64,000 bases of DNA from the NCBI RefSeq assembly GCF_000708285.2, contig NZ_JAUG01000006.1, forward strand, positions 41,315-105,314, read 5' to 3'. The stretch is from Pedobacter borealis DSM 19626. Lineage in GTDB: Bacteria; Bacteroidota; Bacteroidia; Sphingobacteriales; Sphingobacteriaceae. The notes beneath the pieces were generated by a model that did no database searches, was not told the DNA's origin, and saw nothing but the letters and a program-made list of their open reading frames with translations. A program made the translations under genes and the position numbers. Shown piece by piece: positions 42,416 to 52,550 of the stretch. The first letter of the stretch is position 1; every line of letters starts with the position of its first letter.

Positions 42416-44878
42416 ATGTTCATGAAGCCATTCTTGCTATATTGCTCCTGTTTTTTTATATCGCTAAATGCCATCGCGCAAAAAGTTATGGTTAAAGGTT
42501 TGGTCACCTCCCAAAATGAACCTGTAGAAAATATCACCATTAAAATTTTAGGATCTAATGGATCTACCAAATCAAATGTTTACGGTACCTATCAACTAGG
42601 GGGTATTCCATCCGGAAATTACGACCTCATTTTTTCGGGCATAGGTTATCAATCCAAAAGAATTAAAGTAACGCTAAAAGGAGATACGGCACTGGTTAAC
42701 GCTGATCTGTTAAGCTTAGCATCTGATTTAGGCGATGTGGTAATTACCGGGGTTAACCGGGCCACACAGCTGCGTAAAAGCCCTGTACCTATTGCAGTCC
42801 TCTCGAAAAAATCAATGGATCAAAATGTGAATACTAACCTGATCGAAGCTATTGTTAAAGGCGTTCCTGGAATTACAGCTGTTACCACAGGGCCAAATGT
42901 TTCTAAACCCTTTATTAGAGGTTTGGGGTATAACCGTGTGTTAACTTTGTATGATGGTTTACGGCAGGAGGGACAGCAATGGGGCGATGAACATGGTATT
43001 GAGGTAGATGAATATGGTATTACCAGGGCCGAAGTTGTAAAAGGTCCGGCCAGTTTAACCTATGGTTCTGATGCCTTAGCAGGTGTAATTAATATGATTC
43101 CTTACAGCCCGAATTTTGAAGATGGTAAATTGAAAGGCGATTTTATAGCAAATTATCAAAGCAATAATGGCATGATCGGTTCGTCGCTTGGACTAGCCTA
43201 CATTAAAAACGATTGGAAATATACGTTTAGGGCAACTGGGAAAACAGCACATAATTACCAAAACAAAATTGATGGATTGGTTTACGGAACAGCTTTTAGA
43301 GAATACAATCTATCTGCCAGTGCCAGGGTAGATAAAGCCTGGGGTTCTTCTAAAACTGCCCTTACCTATTACGATAATTTAATGGAAATTCCTGATGGTA
43401 GCAGAGATTCTTTATCACGACGATTTACCAGGCAGGTTTTGGATGACGGAGATGATATTAAAAACAGACCTATTGTACCTGAAAGTGATCTGAATACCTA
43501 CTCCATTAACCCTTTACATCAGCACATTCAACACTACCGGTTTTATAACACCAGTCAGTTTAAATTTGGAACAAGTGATTTAAATTTATTGATTGGCGGA
43601 CAGCAAAGTGTAAGGAGAGAATATAATCACCCAACATTGCCAAGTCAGGCCGGGCTTTATGTAGTGTTAAACACTTTTAATTATGATCTTAAATACAACC
43701 TTCCAGATTTTGCCGGTATCGAAAGTACCATTGGGGTAAATGGCATGTACCAGGAGAACAGGAGCAAGGCTGCTACCGATTTTCCCATTCCCGATTATGA
43801 TCTTTTCGATATCGGTGCTTTTTATTTCGCAAAGAAATCAATGGGTAAAATTGATGTTTCCGGAGGAATCAGGATAGACAGAAGAAATATACACTGGAGT
43901 AATTTTTATGTAGGTACTGATGCACAAACAGGTTTTGGTAAACAGGTGAGCTCGACTGATGCCACTGGAAAATTGCAATTCCCTTCTTTTAATAAAAACT
44001 ATTATGGCTTGTCAGGAAGTTTGGGCTTAACCTATAACATTTCTGAAAAACTGCTCATTAAAGCCAATATTGCCAGGGGATACCGTGCACCAAACATTAC
44101 AGAAATCGGTTCAAATGGATTAGATCCCGGTGCGCACATTGTGTATTTGGGCAACAGGACTTTTAAACCAGAGTTTAACCTTCAGGAAGATATTGGCATT
44201 ATTGCTTACTTAAAAGATGCTGAAATAAGTATGGAACTGTTTAATAACAATATTCAGAACTACATTTATCAATCGCGCTTAACCGACGCCAATGGGAATC
44301 CAGTGGTTATAGTTCCTGGAAACTTAACTTATCAGTATCAGCAGTCGAAAGCAAGATTATATGGTGCAGAAATTTCGGTAAATCTACATCCTTCAGCGAT
44401 GAAATGGTTAAGTTTCAACAATAGTTTGGCTTACGTGGTTGGGTTGAACCAGAACCAGGAATTATTAAATAAACACGGAAGGGAAGCTAAATACCTACCC
44501 TTTATTCCGCCATTGCAGGTGAGAACGGAGATCAAGGCGACCGCTCAAAAGGCTATAGGCGTTTTTGATAAGCCTTATGTTAAAATTGATGCTGCTTTTT
44601 TTGCTGATCAGGATAAATTTTATGCTTTAGATAATACTGAAACCTTTACACCGGGTTATACCTTAATCAACGGAGGAATAGGATCAACACTGAAAACTAA
44701 AAAAGGAAAGATTTTATGTGATGTTTTTCTTCAGGCAGATAATATTTTCAATGTCGCATACCAATCAAATTTGAATAGATTAAAATATTTCGAATATTAT
44801 AACCCTTCGCCAAATGGCAGATCAGGAATTTACAATATGGGCAGGAACTTAAGTTTTAAAGTTATTATTCCGATTTAA
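42416..44878 (+). CDS. TonB-dependent receptor
   Basis: This 820-residue outer-membrane protein has a signal peptide ending NAIAQ. A carboxypeptidase-regulatory-like beta domain (VMVKGLVTSQNEPVENITIKILG, about residues 25-100) precedes the plug domain (SPVPIAVLSKKSMDQ ... RGLGYNRVLTLYDGLRQEGQQWGDEHGIEVDEYG ... EVVKGPASLTYGSDALAGVIN) and the beta-barrel. The C-terminus ends in strands (NLSFKVIIPI). The plug's GQQWGDEHGIE segment resembles copper/zinc-type receptors such as those grouped with OprC/ZnuD, and metal uptake also fits the operator-like palindromes. Ligand assignment is inference. No SusD partner follows. Confidence 0.92.
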   Translation: MFMKPFLLYCSCFFISLNAIAQKVMVKGLVTSQNEPVENITIKILGSNGSTKSNVYGTYQLGGIPSGNYDLIFSGIGYQSKRIKVTLKGDTALVNADLLSLASDLGDVVITGVNRATQLRKSPVPIAVLSKKSMDQNVNTNLIEAIVKGVPGITAVTTGPNVSKPFIRGLGYNRVLTLYDGLRQEGQQWGDEHGIEVDEYGITRAEVVKGPASLTYGSDALAGVINMIPYSPNFEDGKLKGDFIANYQSNNGMIGSSLGLAYIKNDWKYTFRATGKTAHNYQNKIDGLVYGTAFREYNLSASARVDKAWGSSKTALTYYDNLMEIPDGSRDSLSRRFTRQVLDDGDDIKNRPIVPESDLNTYSINPLHQHIQHYRFYNTSQFKFGTSDLNLLIGGQQSVRREYNHPTLPSQAGLYVVLNTFNYDLKYNLPDFAGIESTIGVNGMYQENRSKAATDFPIPDYDLFDIGAFYFAKKSMGKIDVSGGIRIDRRNIHWSNFYVGTDAQTGFGKQVSSTDATGKLQFPSFNKNYYGLSGSLGLTYNISEKLLIKANIARGYRAPNITEIGSNGLDPGAHIVYLGNRTFKPEFNLQEDIGIIAYLKDAEISMELFNNNIQNYIYQSRLTDANGNPVVIVPGNLTYQYQQSKARLYGAEISVNLHPSAMKWLSFNNSLAYVVGLNQNQELLNKHGREAKYLPFIPPLQVRTEIKATAQKAIGVFDKPYVKIDAAFFADQDKFYALDNTETFTPGYTLINGGIGSTLKTKKGKILCDVFLQADNIFNVAYQSNLNRLKYFEYYNPSPNGRSGIYNMGRNLSFKVIIPI

Positions 44879-45094
44879 GTATGGGAAATGTAAGATGAAA
44901 TGGTTGATCGTTAATAGCTTATGATCAATAAAATATCTGCAGATGGAAATGTGGATAATGGCTATAAACTATTGACCCAAAAACCATTGACTAATCATGT
45001 TTTAGTGTTAAATGTTTCGTTTAGGAAATGGGAGGTATTTATATCTTCCATTTTCTTTTGCCATTAAACCTTTTTTCTGTCAACCGTTCCACCT

Positions 45095-45157
<63 letters not shown>

Positions 45158-45195
45158 CAATGACCAATAAACTATTTTACCTATTTTTACCCTAT

Positions 45196-45636
45196 ATGGA
45201 ACCCTCTTTAAGCGAACAGCGTTTAACTTTTTTAAGGCAATCAATTGGCAAGGTAATTACCGATTCGCCATCTAACTTTATGAACTGGCTGGCTCCTGTT
45301 TTAGTTAAAGCAGAGTACGGCATGTTGGTGTGCCAGTATACCATCCGTAAAGAAATGACCAATCCTTATCAAATTTTGCATGGTGGTGTAACAGCAGGCA
45401 TTATTGATGATTTAATTGGTGCGACGGTTTTTACAATGGGACTGAACGAACGTTATACCACCGTAAACAACTATATCGATTATTTTGCCTCTGCAAGCGA
45501 AGGAGATGAAGTAATCGCCGAAACATCAATAGTGAAAAAAGGGCGCACGATTTTAAATCTGCAATGCGAGATATTTTTACCTTCAAAAAAGCGTTTAATA
45601 GCTAAAGGCTACTCGAATATGTTAAACATAGGTTAA
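45196..45636 (+). CDS. PaaI-family thioesterase
   Basis: This 146-residue hot-dog-fold protein has the signature NPYQILHGGVTAGIIDDLIGATVF, with the HGG and acidic residue of the PaaI/YbgC-like acyl-CoA thioesterases. RYTTVNNYIDYFASASEGDEVIAETSIVKKGRTILNLQCEIF is the usual second half. It hydrolyses an acyl-CoA in the cytoplasm. The ATG at 45196 gives normal family length. An upstream in-frame ATG at 45028 would add 56 residues encoded largely by the heptamer array, so it is either unused or a phase-variable alternative. Confidence 0.88.
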   Translation: MEPSLSEQRLTFLRQSIGKVITDSPSNFMNWLAPVLVKAEYGMLVCQYTIRKEMTNPYQILHGGVTAGIIDDLIGATVFTMGLNERYTTVNNYIDYFASASEGDEVIAETSIVKKGRTILNLQCEIFLPSKKRLIAKGYSNMLNIG

Positions 45637-45736
45637 GCCTTTCCTTGTAGTTTAAGAATTAATTATTAATTCCTTTAAATTAACGAAACATTCTCGTTTA
45701 TAATTTGTTGTAAATTAACCAAAAATATAATGAGCC

Positions 45737-45979
45737 ATGTTAGAAAATTATTCCACCCTGCAATTCATTGTTAGAGGCAAAATTTTTAAAGGATTTTGCA
45801 TGCGTATTCAAGATGATTTTCATGAAACTTATGCCGTTGTTTTAGATGGCTATCATTCTTTTTGCATCTGGCTGGATAATAAAACAGAAAAATGGTGTGC
45901 TTCGAAAAACGTAGCGATTGATCCTGATGCTATTGATGAAATCATTAACAGGATATCTATCCCACAACAATCTTGCTAA
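45737..45979 (+). CDS. small conserved hypothetical protein
   Basis: This soluble 80-residue protein (MLENYSTLQFIVRGKIFKGFCMRIQDDFHETYAVVLDGYHSFCIWLDNKTEKW...) has a beta-rich first half and a helical acidic end. There is no signal peptide and no recognised domain. It has a protein-like composition and a clean ATG 100 bases after the thioesterase gene. Confidence 0.65.
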   Translation: MLENYSTLQFIVRGKIFKGFCMRIQDDFHETYAVVLDGYHSFCIWLDNKTEKWCASKNVAIDPDAIDEIINRISIPQQSC

Positions 45980-46081
45980 TTTAATTTTCCTCAGATTTAG
46001 CAGATAGCTGTAGATTAATATTTTTGCTTTTTGACTACACCCAGTCCTGTGAACTTGTGCCCTTCTGTCTGTAGTTAAAAA

Positions 46082-47353
46082 CTACGCAAAAAATATATAA
46101 CTAAGCGCTATGGCAGTACAAACCCCAACTAAATCAGCCAATAACATCGAACCGATGGCATAACGCGTATTTTTTATTCCAACAGAACCAAAGTAAACCG
46201 CTACTACATAAAAAGTAGTATCAGAAGCACCCTGAAAAACCCCCGATAATTTACTGGCAAATGAATCTGGTCCGTTGGAAATCATAGTGCTTACCATCAT
46301 TCCTCGGGCAGCACCACCACTTAAAGGCCTGATCAAAGCTGTGGGCAGCGCATCAACAAATTTGGTGTCGGCTCCAAAAAACACAAACATGTTTTTAATC
46401 CCGCTCATGATTACATCAAAAGTTCCACTGGTTCTGAGCATGCTTACCGCAACTAAAATTCCAACTAAATAGGGGATAATTTTCAGTGCAGTTTCAAATC
46501 CGCATTTGGCGCCATCAATAAACGCATCAAAAACATCAATTTTTTTATATAGTGCACCCAATACAATCAATAAAAAGATCAATAAAATTATTCCACCACT
46601 TAATAAGCCTGAAAATGACTTTATGCTTTCTGCATTTAACTTGCTTACGTACCAAACCAGTAAACCAACCACTGCCGAGATACTTAATACCCAGGTAATG
46701 ATAACGGGTTGAAGTAGGTTTATCTTTTGTTTAAAGGATACGATGAGCATGGCAGCCATGGTACCAACAAAAGTTACAATCAAACACGGAATGAAAATAT
46801 CGGTTGGGTCTTGCGCATTTTGGGTTGACCTAATGGCAATTACACTAACAGGAATTAAGCATAAGCCTGCGGCATGCAAGCATAAAAACATAATCTGCGA
46901 ATTACTGGCAATATCCTTATTTGGATTAAGCTCCTGCAAACTTTCCATCGCCTTTATACCAAATGGAGTGGCTGCATTATCTAAGCCTAATAAATTGGCT
47001 GAGAAATTCATGATCATGTGCCCCATAGACGGATGTCCTTTCGGAATTTCGGGAAAGAGTTTTGAAAAAAAAGGTCCAATAATTCTGGAAAGTAAACGGA
47101 TACCGCCTGCTTTTTCGGCGATGCTCATTAGCCCCATAAATAAAGCCAGTGTTCCAATTAATTTAATGCAAAGGTCAACCGCAATCCAGCAGGTTTCGAT
47201 AATGCCATCTAATTTTAAAGGGTTTAAGGGATCGGAAGATTTACCGATTACCATCCAGTTAAAAATATCGCTATGTCCGAAAAAGAAACATTTAATACTT
47301 GCTACTACAATAGCCACGATAATAAATGCTGACCAAATTCTGCTTAATGCCAT
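46082..47353 (-). CDS. SpmA/SpmB fusion, nucleoside-recognition (Gate) domain protein
   Basis: This 423-residue integral membrane protein has two Gate domains: the first ending around NFSANLLGLDNAATPFGIKAMESLQELNP (SpmA-like), the second with KIIPYLVGILVAVSMLR ... PTALIRPLSGGAARGMM ... GASDTTFYVVAVYFGSVGI (SpmB-like). In Bacillus the separate proteins affect spore maturation. In non-spore-formers such as this phylum, the fused form has an unknown transport role. It is single-copy and ends near the small hypothetical gene on the opposite strand. Confidence 0.92.
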   Translation of the reverse strand: MALSRIWSAFIIVAIVVASIKCFFFGHSDIFNWMVIGKSSDPLNPLKLDGIIETCWIAVDLCIKLIGTLALFMGLMSIAEKAGGIRLLSRIIGPFFSKLFPEIPKGHPSMGHMIMNFSANLLGLDNAATPFGIKAMESLQELNPNKDIASNSQIMFLCLHAAGLCLIPVSVIAIRSTQNAQDPTDIFIPCLIVTFVGTMAAMLIVSFKQKINLLQPVIITWVLSISAVVGLLVWYVSKLNAESIKSFSGLLSGGIILLIFLLIVLGALYKKIDVFDAFIDGAKCGFETALKIIPYLVGILVAVSMLRTSGTFDVIMSGIKNMFVFFGADTKFVDALPTALIRPLSGGAARGMMVSTMISNGPDSFASKLSGVFQGASDTTFYVVAVYFGSVGIKNTRYAIGSMLLADLVGVCTAIALSYIFFA

Positions 47354-47420
47354 TGGGGTTGTTTAGTTTTATTTTGAATGGGTTAAAATACCGCTTTTAA
47401 GTGAAAGTTCATAGTGGAGA

Positions 47421-47453
47421 AGTCCGGAGTCAGTAGTCTTTAGTCCAAAGTCA
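47421..47453. repeat. heptad tract, AGTC every 7 bases (5 units)
   Basis: AGTC begins at 47421, 47428, 47435, 47442 and 47449. The spacers vary. Confidence 0.75.
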
Positions 47454-47602
47454 GATTCTGCATGTTAAATAATGGTTTATGGTCAATAGTCAGATGGTTG
47501 ATAGACTGCTTACTCAGAATATTTGACTAAGAACTATTCGCCATGAAATCATCAACCAAAATAAAAAGTCCATGGCCAGTAATTTATATACTACTAACCA
47601 TG

Positions 47603-47627
47603 GACTTCTGACTCTGGACTTCCGACT
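47603..47627. repeat. heptad tract, GACT every 7 bases (4 units)
   Basis: GACT at 47603, 47610, 47617 and 47624, the reverse orientation of the tract at 47421. It ends at the S9 peptidase stop. Confidence 0.75.
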
Positions 47628-47629
47628 AA

Positions 47630-50488
47630 CTACGGTTTATCATCTGTTAGTTCAAAACCCCAGGTCTTTCCTTTTTCTGTTGCAGGTACTCCGCTTGTCA
47701 TCCAGGCTGGCGCTTTCGCACCTTTTAAATAATAATCGAAAAACTGTTGCTCACGGATTTGAATATCCTTACGGTTCTGGCGTTGAACCAGGTTATGCGC
47801 TTCGCCATTATAGTTCAGCATCCAAACTGGTTTACCTAAACGGCGCAGACCGGTAAACATTTCGATACCCTGATACCAGGGCACAGCTCCATCTGCATCA
47901 TTAGCCATTACCACAACAGGGGTATTTACTTTCGGGAACATAAATAGTGGTGAGTTCTCGATGTATAATTCTGGTTTTTCCCAAAGTGTTGCACCGATAC
48001 GGCTCTGTGTTTTTTCGTATTGAAACTGACGGTTCATACCAGTTTCCCAACGGATACCACCATAAGCAGAAGTCATATTGACTACAGGTGCACCGGCCCA
48101 AGCGGCAGCATACATGTTATTCTGTGTAATGAGATAGGCTACTTGATAACCACCCCAGCTTTGACCTTGGATACCGATTTTACTACCATCAACCCAGCTA
48201 TTTTTCTTCAGATTCTCTACACCAGAGTTGATGAATTCAACTGCAGATTTACCTGGGTGACCAGTTTCATAGCTAATATCTGGCGCAAAAACCAGGTATC
48301 CGTTACTCACGAAATAAGAAATATTTAATCGAGATGGAGTAGGTGCCGGCGCTTGATAAGTGTATAAACCATCCGTTAGTTTTTCGTAGAAATACGCAAT
48401 CATCGGATATTTCTTATTTGGATCGAAATTTTCCGGTTTGTACAGTATACCTTCGGCTTTATAGCCTTTCGGCGTGGTCCACTTAACCAGCTCAGCCGTG
48501 CCCCAATTGTAGTTTTTTTGTTGAGGGTTGGTATTGCTTAATTTGGTTTCAGTTTTGAAATCGGTAGTGATATAAACATTTGGCGATTCTACATAATTGG
48601 CTTTATCGTAAATGTAAACATCAACATCTTTAGCTTTTAGTAGGTTTGAATATTTAAACTTAGCCATTACTACCAATTCTGGCGCTTTAGCTGAACCTAT
48701 GTTGGTACGGTAAAACCCGTTTTCTTTAGTTAAATTATTAAAACCATCTAACCAAACCGTTTCGTTCACTTTTACAAATTTGCTATCTGCATTGCGTTCA
48801 AACCTGTTATCCTGTTGTACTCTTTCGTAACGGAAGGTAATGTTGTTTGCTCTTCCAAAACCGGCAGTAATATTTTTTGGTGCCGATTTTCCATCTGGTG
48901 AGAACGACCAGATATCGTATTTATCGTAAATTAAAACAGCTTTATCACCTTCGGTCCATGTTGCTAAACCGTAAGGGGAAGGTAAATCCGGTACATCGTT
49001 TTCCTCATCAACAAATTTTTCGCTTAATCCAGCTGTTAATACGGTTACTTTTCCGGTGGTTACACTATAAGTATTCCAGCTACCTGCTTTTCTATCAAAA
49101 TATAAAACATAGTTTCCGCCAGGAGAAGCCATTGCATAACCGCTTAAATTATCAATGATTTTCTTTTTCTGGCCATTTTTAGTATCAACTAGATAATAAT
49201 CTTTTGACGTAGAACCGCTCCATTGTGATTCGATCCTGCGGCCGTAGTCTGTAGATGCTAAAACCAGATTCGCATCACCTTCAGCAATCAGATTGGCATC
49301 AGGCAATTTTAAATCCGCTAGAGGAATCACTTTAGGATCACTGCTATAAACATCAATTACCGATAAATAACTTTTTTTTGCGTCTCTATCTGCATTTTTA
49401 AGCTGCATAGGCTGCAAGTAATCGTCTTTGTAATTCCAAACATCAACTTTGGCCACCTCGAAATCTACAATAGTGGTGTCTTTTGGTTTTTTGATAGGGG
49501 AGATGCCGAAAAATAATTTCTTGCCATCTTTACTAAAGGTTATTTTACCATCGCCATTAACCGACCATTTTGCAGGTAGTCCTGGCATATCAAAATCAAC
49601 CAATATCTGGGCCGTATCGAGTGTTAAAGAGTTGTAATAAATATTGTTATCTTTTATTTCCTGTTTCTCCGGACTTTGCTCGCCCACAAAAGCCAAATGC
49701 TCGCTTTCCTCATCAAAAGTGAAATTTTTAAAACTTCCTTTACCTTTAATTAAAGTTTTTAATGTGCCTTTTTCTGTATTTAACAAGAATACACCTTGTG
49801 GGGCCGTTTTATCCTTTTTAGACCCGCTGCAGGCAAAAACCAACTGTTTGCTATCTTTACTGAAATAATAATCGGTAACGAATTTATAAGTTTTATCAGT
49901 GCCCGTTAAAAGATTTTTTACCACTAAATCGGTTCCTTCTTCAGTTTTACCTTTTCCGGCAGGTTCATCATCCGCAAAATCAGTTTCGCTATCCTTTTTC
50001 TCAGCTGGTTTTACCGTTTTCTTTGCTGTATCTGGCTTTTCAGTTAAATAAGCCATTACACCAGCACCTTCTTCAGGGAATTTGAAAGATTTTACCCTTG
50101 CCACTTTTGTAACAGCACTGGTGCTGAGGTTGGCTATGCCCAACGAATCTTTTGGTAATTCTTCAGGCTTTTTCTTTTTAATTTTAGCCTGACGTAAATC
50201 CTTATTTAAGGGCCGGATATTAAAAGCAGCAAACTTAGAATCATTACTAAACTGTGCGTTCATCCCCCTTGGTATATTAATCTTCGCATTCGTTTTAATA
50301 TTGGTAAGGTACAATTGTGCATCACCTTCTTGCTGTAAGATGCTGTACATGGCCCATAGTCCATTATTTGATAATTGCTTTGTTCCTACTGATTCCCAGG
50401 TATCATACACCGAATGATCTAAAGGTTTCTTTTGTGCGTAGGCAAAGCTGACAACGAAAAACAGAATAATAGTTAGTCTCTTTTGCAT
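47630..50488 (-). CDS. S9 family prolyl oligopeptidase-type peptidase
   Basis: This 952-residue exported serine peptidase has a signal peptide ending AYAQ. A long beta-propeller occupies roughly residues 30-680. The alpha/beta-hydrolase domain has the nucleophile Ser in GIQGQSWGGYQ (residue 777), Asp in NDADGAVPW and His in NGEAHNLVQ. An acidic/Lys-rich insertion (KPDTAKKTVKPAEKKDSE..., about residues 150-190) is lineage-specific. It cleaves oligopeptides in the periplasm. It is transcribed alone, and heptad repeats lie at both ends of the gene. Confidence 0.95.
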   Translation of the reverse strand: MQKRLTIILFFVVSFAYAQKKPLDHSVYDTWESVGTKQLSNNGLWAMYSILQQEGDAQLYLTNIKTNAKINIPRGMNAQFSNDSKFAAFNIRPLNKDLRQAKIKKKKPEELPKDSLGIANLSTSAVTKVARVKSFKFPEEGAGVMAYLTEKPDTAKKTVKPAEKKDSETDFADDEPAGKGKTEEGTDLVVKNLLTGTDKTYKFVTDYYFSKDSKQLVFACSGSKKDKTAPQGVFLLNTEKGTLKTLIKGKGSFKNFTFDEESEHLAFVGEQSPEKQEIKDNNIYYNSLTLDTAQILVDFDMPGLPAKWSVNGDGKITFSKDGKKLFFGISPIKKPKDTTIVDFEVAKVDVWNYKDDYLQPMQLKNADRDAKKSYLSVIDVYSSDPKVIPLADLKLPDANLIAEGDANLVLASTDYGRRIESQWSGSTSKDYYLVDTKNGQKKKIIDNLSGYAMASPGGNYVLYFDRKAGSWNTYSVTTGKVTVLTAGLSEKFVDEENDVPDLPSPYGLATWTEGDKAVLIYDKYDIWSFSPDGKSAPKNITAGFGRANNITFRYERVQQDNRFERNADSKFVKVNETVWLDGFNNLTKENGFYRTNIGSAKAPELVVMAKFKYSNLLKAKDVDVYIYDKANYVESPNVYITTDFKTETKLSNTNPQQKNYNWGTAELVKWTTPKGYKAEGILYKPENFDPNKKYPMIAYFYEKLTDGLYTYQAPAPTPSRLNISYFVSNGYLVFAPDISYETGHPGKSAVEFINSGVENLKKNSWVDGSKIGIQGQSWGGYQVAYLITQNNMYAAAWAGAPVVNMTSAYGGIRWETGMNRQFQYEKTQSRIGATLWEKPELYIENSPLFMFPKVNTPVVVMANDADGAVPWYQGIEMFTGLRRLGKPVWMLNYNGEAHNLVQRQNRKDIQIREQQFFDYYLKGAKAPAWMTSGVPATEKGKTWGFELTDDKP

Positions 50489-50602
50489 TTTTAAAAGTTA
50501 ATTAATTTGTTGGTTGAGATTTAATCTTCTAAAATTGGAATTTTTTAGCTTATTAGGAAACTTGTATGCCAAATATTACAATTAAAAGCATTTAGTTGGA
50601 AA

Positions 50603-50671
50603 GTCAGAGGTCAGAGGACAGAAGCTTAAGCTGTGTAGGCTAAACGCCTAACGCCATGCGCTTATCGCTCA
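50603..50671. repeat. two heptad tracts side by side
   Basis: gtcagag-type units at 50603, 50610 and 50617 are followed by CGC at 50645, 50652, 50659 and 50666 (cgcctaa, cgccatg, cgcttat, cgctcag). Confidence 0.7.
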
Positions 50672-50683
50672 GCCCAAAACAAA

Positions 50684-50715
50684 AATCCCCGATCACTTTG
50701 AAGTAATCGGGGATT
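50684..50715 (-). terminator. terminator of the pyrG-yidC unit
   Basis: aatccccgat (50684-50693) pairs perfectly with atcggggatt (50706-50715). On the minus strand it is followed by a T-run, 21 bases after the yidC stop. Confidence 0.85.
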
Positions 50716-50736
50716 CCGTATAATTTAAAAGTAAGA

Positions 50737-52530
50737 TTACTTTTTAGCTTGTTGTTGCTGACGCATATAATCATCTAAACGTTGTTGGAATTTAGATTTT
50801 TTCTTTTTCTCATCAGCCGGTCTGGCTTTATTTTGCTGAATTAAAGCGTGGATTTTATCATCATCAACCATTTTACGGATTAAGAACTGCTGTCCGAAAG
50901 TCATTAAGTTGGCCAAGAAATAATAATAGTTTAATCCGGCAGGGTAGCTGTTCAATACACCTAAGAAAATAACCGGCATAATGTAACCGATGTATTTCAT
51001 TTGGCCTGTAGCACCAGAAACCTGATTGTTAAAGTAAGTCATAATCAATGTAGAGATCGTCATCAATACACACATTAAACTTAAGTGATCGCCAATGAAA
51101 GGGATTTTTACGCCAAATTTGATGAACTCATCATAAGTAGATAAATCTTTCATCCAAAGGAAACTCTCACCGCGTAACTCAAACAAGTTAGGGAAGAAGA
51201 AGAAGAAGGCCATTACCAAAGGCAACTGTAATACCATTGGCAGGCATCCACCCAGAGGATTTACACCAGCTTTCTTATATAGTTTTAAATATTCCTGTTG
51301 AACCAATGTTGGATTATCTTCACCTACTTTAGCTTTTATCTCATCCATTTCTGGTTTCAAAACCCTCATTTTAGCCATTGATAGGTATGACTTGTAAGTA
51401 AGTGGTGATAACGCAACTTTTAGTAAAATGGTTAATACCAAGATAATTAATCCGTAGTTCCAGCCAAAACTGTTTAAGAAGTTAAATACAGGTAATACAA
51501 TGAAACGGTTAATGTATTTTAAAGGCCAATAACCCATATCAACCTGTTGCTCTAAATCGTATCCCTGAGCTTTTAGGGCAGAGAATTTATTGGTTCCGAA
51601 ATAGAATTCCATTTCATAAACCTGGTTGGCTGTATGTGCATAAGGCAATTGCATATTGGCATCATAAAACTTCACCAAGCCAGGGGCTGTCGGGATTTTA
51701 ACTTCTAAACTTCCTTTTTCGAAAGCCTGTTTCGAAATCAATGAAGCTGAGAAAAAGTGCTGTTTGAAGGAGAACCATTGGATTTTACCTTTCGATAACT
51801 CTTCTTTCTCATCTTTCGAAACACTTAGGTGATTTACATCACCATCTAAATATTTGTAATAAGGAGCAGAATAACGGTGCTCACTTTCGATCGATTTTTC
51901 TTGCTGTTTTAAAGTAGTTTGCCAGTTTAACCCAATGTTATTGCCTGCAATTACTTGTTGTAAGCCAACTAAATTGATGTTGAAAGCAACTTTATTGCTC
52001 AACGCTTTTAAATCGTATACATATTCTACATATGCGTTTGCATCATAATTGGCACGCATGGTAACTGTACTTCCGGTTTTTGTTGCTGTAAAGTATAAAT
52101 CGTTGGTATTAATTACTTTACCAGCAGCATTCAGGTTTAAACCAAATTTGTTCTGGTTACCGTCAAATAAAATCAGCGGTTTACCAGTGAAGGTTTTCTG
52201 ATTTTTAACTTCAACTGAGGTGATTTTACCGCCTTTATTGCTCAAAGTGATTAATAAATTCTCGTTTTCTAGAACAGTATTGGCTTCAGTGCCAGTAATT
52301 GCGGTACCAAAAGGGCCTTTTAGAGCTAAAGAATCTACAGCTGGGTTAGCAATGGCAGCAGTTTTAGTCGTGTCTTTTTGTACTGGTGTAACGCCAGCTT
52401 TTTTCAAAGAATCTAAGTGCTCTGTTTCTTTGGCTTTTTTTATTTCAGCCTCGTTCGGCTTCAAAAAGTAGAATGATCCTGCCAAAATGATCATAATCAG
52501 GAACAGTCCTGTAAAGGTATTTCTATCCAT
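50737..52530 (-). CDS. yidC: membrane protein insertase YidC
   Basis: This 597-residue Gram-negative-type YidC has an N-terminal helix (TFTGLFLIMIILAGSFYFL), a large periplasmic domain (about residues 60-345), and the conserved insertase core of five helices starting IILVLTILLKVALSPLTYKSYLSMAKMRVLKPEM. The Arg of the hydrophilic groove is kept in SMAKMR. KAGVNPLGGCLPMVLQLPLVMAFFFFFP is a hallmark. A basic tail (DEKKKKSKFQQRLDDYMRQQ) binds ribosomes. It inserts and folds inner-membrane proteins with or without Sec. It starts 20 bases after pyrG and is probably co-transcribed with it. Confidence 0.98.
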   Translation of the reverse strand: MDRNTFTGLFLIMIILAGSFYFLKPNEAEIKKAKETEHLDSLKKAGVTPVQKDTTKTAAIANPAVDSLALKGPFGTAITGTEANTVLENENLLITLSNKGGKITSVEVKNQKTFTGKPLILFDGNQNKFGLNLNAAGKVINTNDLYFTATKTGSTVTMRANYDANAYVEYVYDLKALSNKVAFNINLVGLQQVIAGNNIGLNWQTTLKQQEKSIESEHRYSAPYYKYLDGDVNHLSVSKDEKEELSKGKIQWFSFKQHFFSASLISKQAFEKGSLEVKIPTAPGLVKFYDANMQLPYAHTANQVYEMEFYFGTNKFSALKAQGYDLEQQVDMGYWPLKYINRFIVLPVFNFLNSFGWNYGLIILVLTILLKVALSPLTYKSYLSMAKMRVLKPEMDEIKAKVGEDNPTLVQQEYLKLYKKAGVNPLGGCLPMVLQLPLVMAFFFFFPNLFELRGESFLWMKDLSTYDEFIKFGVKIPFIGDHLSLMCVLMTISTLIMTYFNNQVSGATGQMKYIGYIMPVIFLGVLNSYPAGLNYYYFLANLMTFGQQFLIRKMVDDDKIHALIQQNKARPADEKKKKSKFQQRLDDYMRQQQQAKK

Positions 52531-52550
52531 TATTTATGTATGTACTGCTT

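Noticed and set aside
46743..47366. 207-residue plus-strand frame
   Set aside because: Antisense shadow of the SpmA/SpmB fusion gene.
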